Both the position numbers and the translations under genes were made by a program. From Shouchella sp047238345 (GTDB taxonomy: Bacteria > Bacillota > Bacilli > Bacillales > Bacillaceae_D): DNA of 64,000 nt. Below, piece after piece: positions 16,713 through 28,647 of this stretch. The DNA is taken from the NCBI RefSeq assembly GCF_047238345.1, contig NZ_JBDFMQ010000001.1, positions 930,001 to 994,000 on the forward strand, given 5' to 3'. Position 1 is the first letter of the stretch. Each line of letters opens with the position of its first letter. The notes beneath the pieces were generated by a model. That model saw only the letters and a program-made list of their open reading frames with translations. It was not told the DNA's origin and ran no database searches.

Positions 16713-17888
16713 TTACAGCCCTCCTTCATAAATTTTTTTGACCCCGTCTCCAGCTAAACTTGTATAAAAATCCGGTTGGATCTTTGTATGCTGATGATAC
16801 TGTTTCGCCACATTTTCTTTAAATTGGTCAATATATTCTTGATGAACAAGGCTCACGGTGCATCCTCCAAAGCCTGCACCGGTCATCCGAGTGCCGATAC
16901 AGCCTCTTTGATCTTTTTGAATAGCGTAAAGGAGGTCTAGTTCAGCTCCGGTCACTTCATAGTCTTCAGCCAGCGAATGATGTGATTCACACATATAATG
17001 ACCGAATCTATGAATATCGTGCGCTTTTAAGTGTTTGACAGCTAGCTTGACGCGATGATTTTCAGTGACAATATGATTGATTCGTTTTTCTAAGACGGGG
17101 TGCTGGATGGTCGCTCTTGCCTTTTGCCATTCCTCAACGGTTAGATCGCTTAATGATTCCAATTGATAACCGGTATTCTGCAAGAGTTTTAACCCTTGTT
17201 CACACTCTGCGCGACGCTCATTATACTTTGAATCTGCTAAGCCACGCTTTTTATTTGAGTTTGTTAGAACAAGTGCATACTCACCTAATTCAAGCGGGAC
17301 AAGCTCGTGGTGAAGGGTATTCGTATCAATAAAAAGCGCATGTGCTTCTTTTCCAAGGCCTACCGCGTATTGATCCATAATGCCGCTATTTACACCAATA
17401 TAATGATTTTCAACACGTTGACAAAGTTGAGCAAGGGTTGTTCGATTCAACGTCGATTGGAGGGCATCATTTAGGAAAAAAGCGGTCACCATTTCAATGG
17501 AAGCTGAGGACGATAACCCTGCTCCGTTTGGTAAATCCCCGAAAAAATAAAGGTTCATACCTGGAAGGCGGTAACCGAGCTGTTGATATTCATAAAGCAC
17601 TCCTTTTGGATAGTTGCTCCAATCGTCTTTTGCAGAGTACGTAAGGTTATCAATTGAATACTGATAGGTCGTTTGAAAATTAGCGCTTTGCATGTAAATC
17701 ATCTCATCGTTTCTAAAGCTTACTGCTAAATAGGTACCCATCTCTAAAGCTGCAGGAAATACATAGCCATTGTTATAATCTGTATGTTCACCAATAAGGT
17801 TTACACGCCCTGGAGAAAAATAAATTCGTTGAGGGTGTTCATTTGTAAACGAGTAAAAGGCTTGTTTTAATGAGTAAAGAATTGTCAT
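16713..17888 (-). CDS. galK: Galactokinase
   Basis: A 391-residue GHMP kinase that phosphorylates galactose at C1. It has the galactokinase signature GRVNLIGEHTDYNNG (about residues 27-41), the ATP-binding loop NGAGLSSSAS and the C-terminal GTRMTGAGFGGC motif. It is the first gene of a galK-galT operon. Two matching operator-like sites lie upstream at 17912-17924 and 17984-17996. Confidence 0.96.
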   Translation of the reverse strand: MTILYSLKQAFYSFTNEHPQRIYFSPGRVNLIGEHTDYNNGYVFPAALEMGTYLAVSFRNDEMIYMQSANFQTTYQYSIDNLTYSAKDDWSNYPKGVLYEYQQLGYRLPGMNLYFFGDLPNGAGLSSSASIEMVTAFFLNDALQSTLNRTTLAQLCQRVENHYIGVNSGIMDQYAVGLGKEAHALFIDTNTLHHELVPLELGEYALVLTNSNKKRGLADSKYNERRAECEQGLKLLQNTGYQLESLSDLTVEEWQKARATIQHPVLEKRINHIVTENHRVKLAVKHLKAHDIHRFGHYMCESHHSLAEDYEVTGAELDLLYAIQKDQRGCIGTRMTGAGFGGCTVSLVHQEYIDQFKENVAKQYHQHTKIQPDFYTSLAGDGVKKIYEGGL

Positions 17889-17911
17889 GTAATCACGCTC
17901 CTAACTCTAAT

Positions 17912-17996
17912 GTTACCGTTTTCTAAATGAAAAGATATAGAGAAAATTGCGATTTTCTCACCTATAATTGTGGAACTTTTTTCGTAACCGTTTTCT
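17912..17996 (-). promoter_or_regulatory. Paired LacI/GalR-type (cre-like) operators upstream of galK
   Basis: On the galK strand AGAAAACGGTAAC (17924-17912) and AGAAAACGGTTAC (17996-17984) are 72 bases apart. Each fits the LacI/CcpA family half-site pattern with a central CG. The spacing suits a looping GalR-type repressor; CcpA is the alternative. Confidence 0.6.
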
Positions 17997-18014
17997 TTTA
18001 ATTGTAAGAAAGCT

Positions 18015-18043
18015 TTGACTTATACAAGGAAATCATGTATATT
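18015..18043 (+). promoter_or_regulatory. Sigma-A promoter of guaC
   Basis: TTGACT, 17-base spacer, TATATT. Confidence 0.75.
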
Positions 18044-18053
18044 ACGGAATGGG

Positions 18054-18088
18054 CGAACAATTAAACGCCCTTTGTGTTTTAATATTCG
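18054..18088 (+). promoter_or_regulatory. PurBox pair (PurR operator) in the guaC leader
   Basis: CGAACAATT (18054) and the inverted AATATTCG (18081) are arranged as CGAA-N27-TTCG, the geometry of Bacillus PurBox pairs. They start just after the expected transcription start. Confidence 0.65.
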
Positions 18089-18106
18089 TTTTTAGGGGTG
18101 TCTTAG

Positions 18107-19090
18107 ATGGAAAATGTATTTGATTACGAAGATATTCAATTAATTCCTGCAAAGTGCGTAGTGAATAGTAGATCGGAATGTGACACGAGCGTTGAATTAG
18201 GTGGACGCACATTTAAGTTACCAGTGGTTCCGGCAAATATGCAAACCATTATAGATGAAAAGATTGCACTTTATTTAGCAGAAAACGGATATTTTTATGT
18301 CATGCATCGATTCCAACCGGAAAAACGCTATGCTTTTATACAAGATATGCAGGCAAAAGATCTTTTTGCTTCGATCAGTGTTGGTGTGAAAGAAGAGGAG
18401 TATCGCTTTGTTGAGCAACTAGCAGCAGAGGGTGTGATTCCTGATTATATTACAATTGATATTGCCCACGGTCACTCTAATGCCGTGATTGAAATGATTC
18501 AACATATAAAAGGAAAGCTGCCTACTAGCTTTGTAATCGCAGGAAATGTGGGTACACCAGAAGCTGTTAGAGAGCTAGAAAATGCTGGTGCTGATGCAAC
18601 AAAAGTAGGAATTGGACCTGGGAAAGTATGTATCACAAAAATAAAAACAGGTTTTGGAACAGGTGGATGGCAACTAGCAGCGCTTCGCTGGTGCGCGAAA
18701 GCGGCAAGTAAACCAATTATTGCAGATGGTGGTATACGAACCAATGGGGATATTGCAAAATCCGTTCGTTTTGGTGCGACGATGGTTATGATTGGCTCCC
18801 TTTTTGCAGGTCATGAAGAATCGCCAGGCGAAACAACAGAAAAAGATGGCAAATTGGTCAAAGAATATTTTGGTTCCGCTTCTGAGTTTCAAAAAGGCGA
18901 AAAGAAGAATGTAGAAGGTAAAAAGATGTTTGTTGAACATAAAGGATCATTGATTGATACATTAGAAGAAATGGAGCAAGATTTACAATCATCCATTTCT
19001 TACGCAGGTGGGTCAAAACTTGAATCGATCCGAAATGTTGATTACGTGGTTGTGAAGAACTCGATTTTTAATGGCGATAAGGTCTATTAA
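18107..19090 (+). CDS. guaC: GMP reductase
   Basis: A 327-residue IMPDH/GMPR-family enzyme that converts GMP to IMP with NADPH and ammonia release, for purine salvage. It has the short GMPR form without CBS domains. The substrate-binding loop is GIGPGKVCITK with the catalytic Cys, and ADGGIRTNGDIAKSVRFGA is the phosphate-binding block. It is transcribed alone from a clear sigma-A promoter and has a PurR-type operator, consistent with purine control. Confidence 0.95.
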   Translation: MENVFDYEDIQLIPAKCVVNSRSECDTSVELGGRTFKLPVVPANMQTIIDEKIALYLAENGYFYVMHRFQPEKRYAFIQDMQAKDLFASISVGVKEEEYRFVEQLAAEGVIPDYITIDIAHGHSNAVIEMIQHIKGKLPTSFVIAGNVGTPEAVRELENAGADATKVGIGPGKVCITKIKTGFGTGGWQLAALRWCAKAASKPIIADGGIRTNGDIAKSVRFGATMVMIGSLFAGHEESPGETTEKDGKLVKEYFGSASEFQKGEKKNVEGKKMFVEHKGSLIDTLEEMEQDLQSSISYAGGSKLESIRNVDYVVVKNSIFNGDKVY

Positions 19091-19102
19091 TTGACTGAAT
19101 AG

Positions 19103-19141
19103 AAAAGCTTTATGAGCAAATTTTGCTCATAAAGCTTTTTG
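19103..19141 (+). terminator. Terminator of guaC
   Basis: AAAAGCTTTATGAGCAAA / TTTTGCTCATAAAGCTTTTT, long near-perfect stem. Confidence 0.93.
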
Positions 19142-19171
19142 TGTAAGAAACGGTATAGACATACTTATCTA

Positions 19172-19462
19172 TTATAAAAACCAATCCCAGCCTTGTCTTG
19201 GTCGTCTTGTTCGTTGTTGATCGTGACAGGCTACATTCTCAACTTCTTGATCTTCTTCAATAATAACTTTCTCAGGGTAATGATGGACGTGACGGTAGAT
19301 TTTTTTGCGTTTTACAACGGTTTCAATCGGGTGAACTTCCGGAATGATGACAACTTCTACTTCTTCGACGACTCTTTTTCTAGGAGTGTGTACGATTGGG
19401 TCCGTTTCAGTGATATGAACGTTATCCTTCTTTTTCCCACATTTAGAGCAACGATGTTCCAT
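19172..19462 (-). CDS. CotD-like inner spore coat protein
   Basis: A 96-residue, His- and charge-rich protein. The pattern PIVHTP...VIIPEVHPIETVVKRKKIYRHVHHYPEKV follows the CotD family (PIVHPT...HIHP.HTT.VNH...HVHYFPHT). It starts with a CxxC pair. CotD is a mother-cell coat protein of the endospore. AAGGAGGTG precedes the ATG and a sigma-K-like -10 (CATAGCTTA) lies 32 bases upstream of it. The central and C-terminal parts are more acidic than in B. subtilis CotD. Confidence 0.7.
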   Translation of the reverse strand: MEHRCSKCGKKKDNVHITETDPIVHTPRKRVVEEVEVVIIPEVHPIETVVKRKKIYRHVHHYPEKVIIEEDQEVENVACHDQQRTRRPRQGWDWFL

Positions 19463-19493
19463 GAGATCACCTCCTTAATAAAGATCTTATTTA

Positions 19494-19502
19494 TAAGCTA
19501 TG
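19494..19502 (-). promoter_or_regulatory. Sigma-K-like -10 element of the CotD-like gene
   Basis: CATAGCTTA on the minus strand fits CATANNNTA, the -10 consensus of late mother-cell sigma-K. No convincing -35 AC element is claimed. Confidence 0.45.
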
Positions 19503-19574
19503 TGTTCGATTCTTATTGGACTCGTTATAAGCCCTGAAAGTCGAAGAAAAAGGCGGTTATACATGAATGAACTT

Positions 19575-19704
19575 TATAATAAGTAGTAATAGTTTTTTCA
19601 CGAATGATAACAGCAATAATTTTTGTAGCTTTTGTCTTATTAAATGGCGACAATAGATTGTGCGTCATTTTCACATCTAAATTGAATGAAGAAAATTGAC
19701 TCAC
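19575..19704. repeat. Dispersed intergenic repeat, copy B (no hairpin core)
   Basis: This copy matches both flanks of copy A (3865-4013): left flank with GTAGTAAT, ACGAATGAT, TTTGTCTTA up to AAATGGCGAC, then directly the right flank AATAGATTG, CGTCATTTT, TCTAAATT, TTGACTCA. The hairpin segment of about 30 bases present in copy A is absent here. Confidence 0.75.
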
Positions 19705-19705
19705 A

Positions 19706-19740
19706 TAAAAAAAGAGAAGCGGGTTAACCCGCTTCTCTTA
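19706..19740 (-). terminator. Terminator of the pgpA-like gene
   Basis: AGAGAAGCGGGTT / AACCCGCTTCTCT; on the minus strand it is followed by a T run. Confidence 0.9.
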
Positions 19741-19743
19741 TCG

Positions 19744-20241
19744 TTAATCTCGAACGCCTGCCCCTTCTTCTGAGTGGGCTAGTCGACTTGATGCAGCTGC
19801 AGCAATTGCGCCGACAATGTCATCAAGAAATGTGTGACATTTTTCTTGATTATGATCATTTAGTTTGGCGAGTATACCGGGCTTAATTTTATCCACATAG
19901 CCAAAATTTGTTAACCCGATCGATCCATAAACATTGACAATGGACAAGGCGATAATCTCGTCAATTCCGTATAAGCCTTCATCAGATTCTATAATCTCTT
20001 GTATAGGAGATGAAAGTTTCTTTTGCTCTGCTAATCGATCAAGCTCAATGCCTGTTAATAAAGCGTTTTGAACTTCACGTTTAGCAAGTACTTTCATGAC
20101 ATGGTTTCTGCACATCTCTTTCGTTAAATTAGGGACGTAGGGTGTTTGTAAATCATAGACAAGGTCCATAATATCCTCAATTGTCACTCCACGGTCCTCT
20201 AGGTTCTCAATTGCTAAGTCAATTGTTATTTTGTGAATCAA
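19744..20241 (-). CDS. Phosphatidylglycerophosphatase A-family protein (YutG-like)
   Basis: A 165-residue protein of the PgpA family. Family enzymes dephosphorylate phosphatidylglycerophosphate to phosphatidylglycerol; the Bacillus YutG form is soluble-looking and longer at the N-terminus. Conserved blocks are NVYGSIGLTNFGYVDKIKPG and HTFLDDIVGAIAAAASSRLAH, with the acidic residues used for metal binding. It is preceded on the same strand by a small unknown gene (29 bases apart), which may be co-transcribed. Confidence 0.85.
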   Translation of the reverse strand: MIHKITIDLAIENLEDRGVTIEDIMDLVYDLQTPYVPNLTKEMCRNHVMKVLAKREVQNALLTGIELDRLAEQKKLSSPIQEIIESDEGLYGIDEIIALSIVNVYGSIGLTNFGYVDKIKPGILAKLNDHNQEKCHTFLDDIVGAIAAAASSRLAHSEEGAGVRD

Positions 20242-20270
20242 TGTAAGTGCCCCTCTCTGTTTTTAACCAT

Positions 20271-20633
20271 TTATTTCTTACTATACCCTTTTTTTCGTTG
20301 TGGAAATAACCATTCACTCGAAATAATTTGGATGCCAGAACCTTTTGTGGGTAATAATCTTCTTACAGTACGACAAGCCATTGATTCATAATCTTCTATA
20401 TAGCGGCTAAATGTTAATTGAGGAACGAGAATCTCAATCGTTGCCGTTGCTGCTACTTCATTGTAATGGTTTCGCCAGTACTTAAAATTCTCGAACTGTA
20501 AGACTTTAACTGAGTCTGTCATGGTTTTTTTATATTGTTGCTCAAATAATTGTTTGGTTTGTGGCAAATCGAGGTTTTTGTCACCAACATGAATGTATAA
20601 AGTTGTTTTGCATCTTGCCTTACAAATGTACAT
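20271..20633 (-). CDS. Conserved-looking protein of unknown function
   Basis: A 120-residue basic protein; ATG 20633 is chosen because GGAGG is 7 bases upstream. It contains three cysteines (one CxxxC), a Trp/Tyr-rich centre (FENFKYWRNHYNEVAATATIEI) and a very basic C-terminus. There is no membrane segment or signal peptide. I do not recognise the family. It lies upstream of, and in the same direction as, the pgpA-like gene. Confidence 0.65.
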   Translation of the reverse strand: MYICKARCKTTLYIHVGDKNLDLPQTKQLFEQQYKKTMTDSVKVLQFENFKYWRNHYNEVAATATIEILVPQLTFSRYIEDYESMACRTVRRLLPTKGSGIQIISSEWLFPQRKKGYSKK

Positions 20634-20707
20634 CAATGGCCTCCATCTGATCTTGTACGGCAAGTATACAAGAAAAGGGTCGTCTTGAAAATAATTGGAT
20701 AAATAAC

Positions 20708-20741
20708 GAATGTTTTTTAATTATACTCTTTTAATGTTCGT
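20708..20741 (+). promoter_or_regulatory. PurBox pair upstream of the purine permease promoter
   Basis: CGAATGTTT (20708) and inverted TAATGTTCG (20733-20741) have exact CGAA-N26-TTCG spacing. They end 9 bases before the -35 element. Confidence 0.7.
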
Positions 20742-20750
20742 ATTTTATAT

Positions 20751-20779
20751 TGACAACTTGCTTTACTATTGCTAAACTA
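20751..20779 (+). promoter_or_regulatory. Sigma-A promoter of the riboswitch-permease transcript
   Basis: TTGACA, 17-base spacer, TAAACT. Confidence 0.75.
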
Positions 20780-20791
20780 ATTTCGTACTAA

Positions 20792-20950
20792 ATCGTATAG
20801 CATTTCGATCGTATATCCGCAGAAATAAGGTCTGCAAGTTTCTACCGAGCTACCGTAAATAGCTTGACTACGATATGAGAAGCGCTGTTTGCATAAAACA
20901 ACCTTGTCATGTCGACTCTAGGTAGAACATCCTAGAGTTATTTTATTTTG
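20792..20950 (+). ncRNA. Guanine-type purine riboswitch with terminator
   Basis: The aptamer (20792-20875) has P1 arms TCGTA/TACGA, the conserved GTTTCTACC and ACCGTAAAT junction and loop segments, and a J3/1 strand reading GACTACGA. The C in that strand specifies guanine or hypoxanthine (adenine riboswitches have T). The expression platform includes a terminator stem ACTCTAGG/CCTAGAGT (20915-20938) with a T-rich tail. Ligand binding should switch off the downstream permease. The rest of this gene-free stretch holds the promoter and PurBoxes. Confidence 0.92.
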
Positions 20951-20965
20951 GGGGGAAAGAAAAGA

Positions 20966-22270
20966 ATGGATCGGTTCTTTCAATTAAGTGCAAACAAAAC
21001 ATCTATACGACAAGAAGCAGTAGCAGGATTAACGACATTCCTGGCAATGGCTTATATCTTGTTCGTCAATCCAGATATATTGGGTGCAGCAGGGATGGAC
21101 CAAGGTGCAGTGTTTGTTGCGACGGCGTTAGCTGCAATGGTTGGTTCTATTATAATGGGATTAATCGCAAACTATCCAATTGCCCTTGCTCCTGGAATGG
21201 GCTTAAATGCCTTTTTTGCTTACACGGTTGTTATAAACTATGGTATGTCCTGGCAAGCTGCATTATTTGCTGTTTTTGCATCCGGTGTAATCTTTATCTT
21301 TATTACAATTTTTAAACTTAGAGAAAAAATTATAAATGCAATACCAGAAGAACTTAAATACGCGGCAGGGGCCGGAATTGGATTATTTATTGCTTTTATT
21401 GGTCTTAAAAATGCTGGGATTGTAGTAGGGGATGAAGCAACACTTGTCACAATGGGGAATCTACAATCTCCTGGAACGTTGCTTGCCATCTTTGGAATTG
21501 TGATTACGATTGTCCTTGTAGTGATGAACATTAAAGGCGCAGTGTTTTATGGTCTTGCATTAACGGCTCTGGCTGGTATTTTAACAGGGATGAATAGCCT
21601 AGATGGCGGAATCCTTTCTATGCCACCAAGCTTAACGACTTTCGGAGCAGCGTTTCAATTTGAAAGCTGGACTGATGAGATTTTTACTTTACAGATGCTC
21701 ATTGTCATTTTAACGTTCTTATTTATCGTCTTTTTTGATACAGCAGGTACATTGTTTGCTGTTGCGACACAAGCTGGTTTTGTTAAAGATAATCGCTTAC
21801 CTCGTGCTGGAAGAGCGTTATTTGCAGATGCTAGTGCAACGACAGTTGGGGCCGTTTTTGGTACATCAACTACAACAGCTTACGTAGAATCGACATCAGG
21901 CGTAGCGGTTGGTGGTCGAACAGGGCTAACCGCAATTTTTACGGGTCTGTTTTTCTTAGTAGCGCTATTCTTTTCTCCACTTTTGTCTGTTATTACGGAG
22001 CAAGTAACGGCACCAGCACTTATCGTTGTCGGGGTTATGATGGCTACATCTCTACGTCATATTGATTGGAACAAGATGGAGATTGCCGTTCCAGTATTTT
22101 TTACTGTCGTTACAATGCCGTTAACTTATAGCATTGCTACAGGGATTGCACTTGGTTTTGTTCTTTATCCATTAACGATGGTTGTTAAAGGACGCGGTAA
22201 AGAATTACATCCACTTATGTATTTATTATTTGTAGCATTTGTGTTGTTTTTATTCTTCTTACCTCATTAA
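20966..22270 (+). CDS. pbuG: Guanine/hypoxanthine permease (NCS2/AzgA family)
   Basis: A 434-residue, roughly 13-helix purine base:cation transporter. N-terminal EAVAGLTTFLAMAYILFVNP, APGMGLNAFFAYTVV and GTSTTTAYVESTSGVAVGGRTGLTA are hallmark AzgA/PbuG motifs. ATG 20966 follows GGGGGGAAAG. The guanine riboswitch and PurBox pair directly upstream support guanine/hypoxanthine import as the function. Confidence 0.93.
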   Translation: MDRFFQLSANKTSIRQEAVAGLTTFLAMAYILFVNPDILGAAGMDQGAVFVATALAAMVGSIIMGLIANYPIALAPGMGLNAFFAYTVVINYGMSWQAALFAVFASGVIFIFITIFKLREKIINAIPEELKYAAGAGIGLFIAFIGLKNAGIVVGDEATLVTMGNLQSPGTLLAIFGIVITIVLVVMNIKGAVFYGLALTALAGILTGMNSLDGGILSMPPSLTTFGAAFQFESWTDEIFTLQMLIVILTFLFIVFFDTAGTLFAVATQAGFVKDNRLPRAGRALFADASATTVGAVFGTSTTTAYVESTSGVAVGGRTGLTAIFTGLFFLVALFFSPLLSVITEQVTAPALIVVGVMMATSLRHIDWNKMEIAVPVFFTVVTMPLTYSIATGIALGFVLYPLTMVVKGRGKELHPLMYLLFVAFVLFLFFLPH

Positions 22271-22277
22271 TATCTTC

Positions 22278-22313
22278 TAAAAAGCAATTCGCCTTAAGGT
22301 GAGTTGCTTTTTT
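22278..22313 (+). terminator. Terminator of pbuG
   Basis: AAAAAGCAA...TTGCTTTTTT with an inner CCT/AGG pairing. Confidence 0.8.
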
Positions 22314-22437
22314 ATTTTCGTAGAAAGAAACAATGTTGTACGACATGATGTTCTTTATTTATATAGGAAGAAATACGGTTTTTTTGGCATGTATAATTGT
22401 TTGGAATTAATTTTTATTATTTTTTTATGAAATAGTA

Positions 22438-22467
22438 TTGACGATACACGTTAAATCTTGTTATTAT
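22438..22467 (+). promoter_or_regulatory. Promoter of the rrn operon
   Basis: TTGACG, 18-base spacer, TATTAT. The surrounding 390-base gap otherwise holds the pbuG terminator, an AT-rich upstream region and the rRNA leader. Confidence 0.6.
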
Positions 22468-22497
22468 ATCTAAGTCGCCAACAGATGGCGCAAACGA

Positions 22498-22521
22498 GTT
22501 CTTTGAAAACTGAACAAAAGC
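22498..22521 (+). other. 5' arm of the 16S rRNA processing stem
   Basis: GTTCTTTGAAAACTGAAC is complementary to the segment at 24267-24290 downstream of 16S, with one mismatch. This is the usual RNase III processing stem in Bacillus rrn operons. Confidence 0.65.
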
Positions 22522-22661
22522 CAAGCGTAAAAGAGATACAAGGTATCTCGTCAATGAAGTTAGACACAGCTTTAAAATGTGCAACAGCTTAGGATCTTCG
22601 ACTAAGACCGCAACATCGTGTTGCGACGTCGAAGTCAACACATCCGTGTGTAAGAAAACAC

Positions 22662-24214
<1,553 letters not shown>

Positions 24215-24310
24215 TGGAGTATTTACTCTAGTCGATATATGACCGTTGGTCATATAACGCTTCGGATCTTTTGTTCAGTTTTGAAAGAACTCTTTCTTTC
24301 TTATTAAAAT

Positions 24311-24387
<77 letters not shown>

Positions 24388-24399
24388 TTTTAATGAAAC

Positions 24400-24475
24400 G
24401 GGGCCTTAGCTCAGCTGGGAGAGCGCCTGCTTTGCACGCAGGAGGTCAGCGGTTCGATCCCGCTAGGCTCCACCA
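24400..24475 (+). tRNA. tRNA-Ala (TGC anticodon)
   Basis: A 76-base cloverleaf from GGGGCCT to AGGCTCCACCA with anticodon TGC in TTTGCAC and TTCGATC T-loop. CCA is encoded. Confidence 0.97.
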
Positions 24476-24820
24476 AACGAATATTAACCCCCTGATAAGG
24501 GTTTTATTTATGTCTGAATGAATGATTCAGAAAATGCGATGGGTATAGAACCAAGCTAGATGCCTGGTACCTACATCCTGTAGGCATGGTTCTTTGAAAA
24601 CTAAATCTAAAATCAACTCAAATAAAGTTTTGTTCATCGGTTTTAAACTGTTTGAACGAGACGTCAAGAATTCATAAACCTTTTAGGTTAACTGTTTTAC
24701 AAAGAGACCCGAGTAGATCAAGGATGGGAAATGCTTGATGGAAGAAGCGTAGTTGTCTACGTGACTGACAGAAAGACATGAACCAGACGAAGAGATGCGA
24801 AGGGAATCTGATGTAAAAAT
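24476..24820 (+). other. tRNA-23S spacer with 23S processing arm
   Basis: A 345-base stretch without a gene. GGTTCTTTGAAAACTAAATC (24589-24608) is complementary to the segment after 23S at 27785-27804, forming the 23S processing stem. Nothing else is recognised. Confidence 0.6.
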
Positions 24821-27755
<2,935 letters not shown>

Positions 27756-27877
27756 AATTTTTTCTTGACTTGAGTTTGATTTCTAGATTTAGTTTTGAAA
27801 GAATCAACAATTCTTTTAACTTTGACAACGAGGAACAAGACGAAGAGATTCGAACTGTTAATCGGACGTCAACATAG

Positions 27878-27994
27878 TCTGGTGGCAATAGCAAAGAGGT
27901 CACACCCGTTCCCATGCCGAACACGGTCGTTAAGCTCTTTTGCGCCGATGGTAGTTGGGGGCTTCCCCCTGTGAGAGTAGGACGTTGCCAGGCA
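27878..27994 (+). rRNA. rrf: 5S ribosomal RNA
   Basis: TCTGGTGGCA pairs with TGCCAGGCA at the 3' end, and the loop segment ACACCCGTTCCCATGCCGAAC is typical of 5S. It is about 117 bases long. Confidence 0.95.
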
Positions 27995-28001
27995 AGCAGA
28001 G

Positions 28002-28028
28002 AGACACCTAAAAAGGTGTCTTTTTTTT
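28002..28028 (+). terminator. Terminator of the rrn operon
   Basis: AGACACCT aaaa AGGTGTCT followed by eight T. Confidence 0.95.
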
Positions 28029-28340
28029 GTATAGAGAAACGGAAAAGAGCTGCGCTTCGAAGAAGCGAATGTAAAAAGAACGTACCCAGCTCGAAAAAGG
28101 CATCAATCCAAACCCATCACGAAGGATCAACGAAGAAGAGGCACCATGCTCCCCTCTGTGAGACGAAAGGGTCGAATTCGTAGAACGTCATGAAGAAACC
28201 ATCGTAAAAAGAGCGTGTTAAACGGCCCCGTAGGAATCGACCCTGAAGCACAAAGTCGTGAATTTCGTAAGCTTCCATGGAACGCATCCTTGAAACAGCT
28301 TCATGCGAAACGTCCCCGTAGGAAATCATGACGGAGCAAA

Positions 28341-28425
28341 AGGACGTTGCCAGGCAAGCAGAGAGACACCTGAAAAGGTGTCTTTTTTTGTATAGAGAAA
28401 CGCAAAAGAGCTGCGCTGCGAAGAA
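28341..28425 (+). repeat. Second copy of the 5S 3' end and terminator
   Basis: This 85-base block repeats 27979-28064 with three substitutions and one T fewer. It includes the last 16 bases of 5S (AGGACGTTGCCAGGCA), the terminator stem (28364-28389) and about 35 bases beyond. The intervening 28065-28340 has no credible gene; it contains weak internal repeats such as CCCCGTAGGAA (near 28224 and 28313) and GTAAAAAGA (near 28071 and 28204). The remainder of the 650-base gap, up to copA, holds the copA promoter. Confidence 0.85.
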
Positions 28426-28530
28426 AAATATAAAAGATCTAACAATATGGAATAAGGCTATTTCTTAAACCAGTTTTAGGGAAGATTAGAAGGGTTGTTC
28501 GTTATAGAATAAAAAAATCAAGCTCCATAC

Positions 28531-28559
28531 TTGAATACTATAGGGGGGTATAGTATAGT
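28531..28559 (+). promoter_or_regulatory. copA promoter with palindromic operator (CsoR-type)
   Basis: Promoter TTGAAT, 17-base spacer, TATAGT. Inside it lies the perfect palindrome ATACTATA-GGGGGG-TATAGTAT (28535-28556), a G-core inverted repeat like those of CsoR copper repressors. Confidence 0.7.
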
Positions 28560-28647
28560 GAGTGTAACAGAATAAAATGTGCAATAAGTTGTCATACACT
28601 CAATGTTAATGAAGAAAGTATGAAATGGCAATTAAGGAGGCTCGACT

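Noticed and set aside
19193..19537. A 114-residue plus-strand frame opposite the CotD-like gene
   Set aside because: Aromatic-rich antisense shadow; the minus-strand gene has AAGGAGGTG and a recognisable family pattern.
27914..28183. An 89-residue frame covering the end of 5S and downstream
   Set aside because: It starts inside 5S rRNA, passes through the rrn terminator and has no ribosome site.
28117..28329. A 70-residue minus-strand frame in the region between the two 5S tails
   Set aside because: No ribosome site; composition is unlike neighbouring genes, and the region has weak repeats consistent with a recombination scar.
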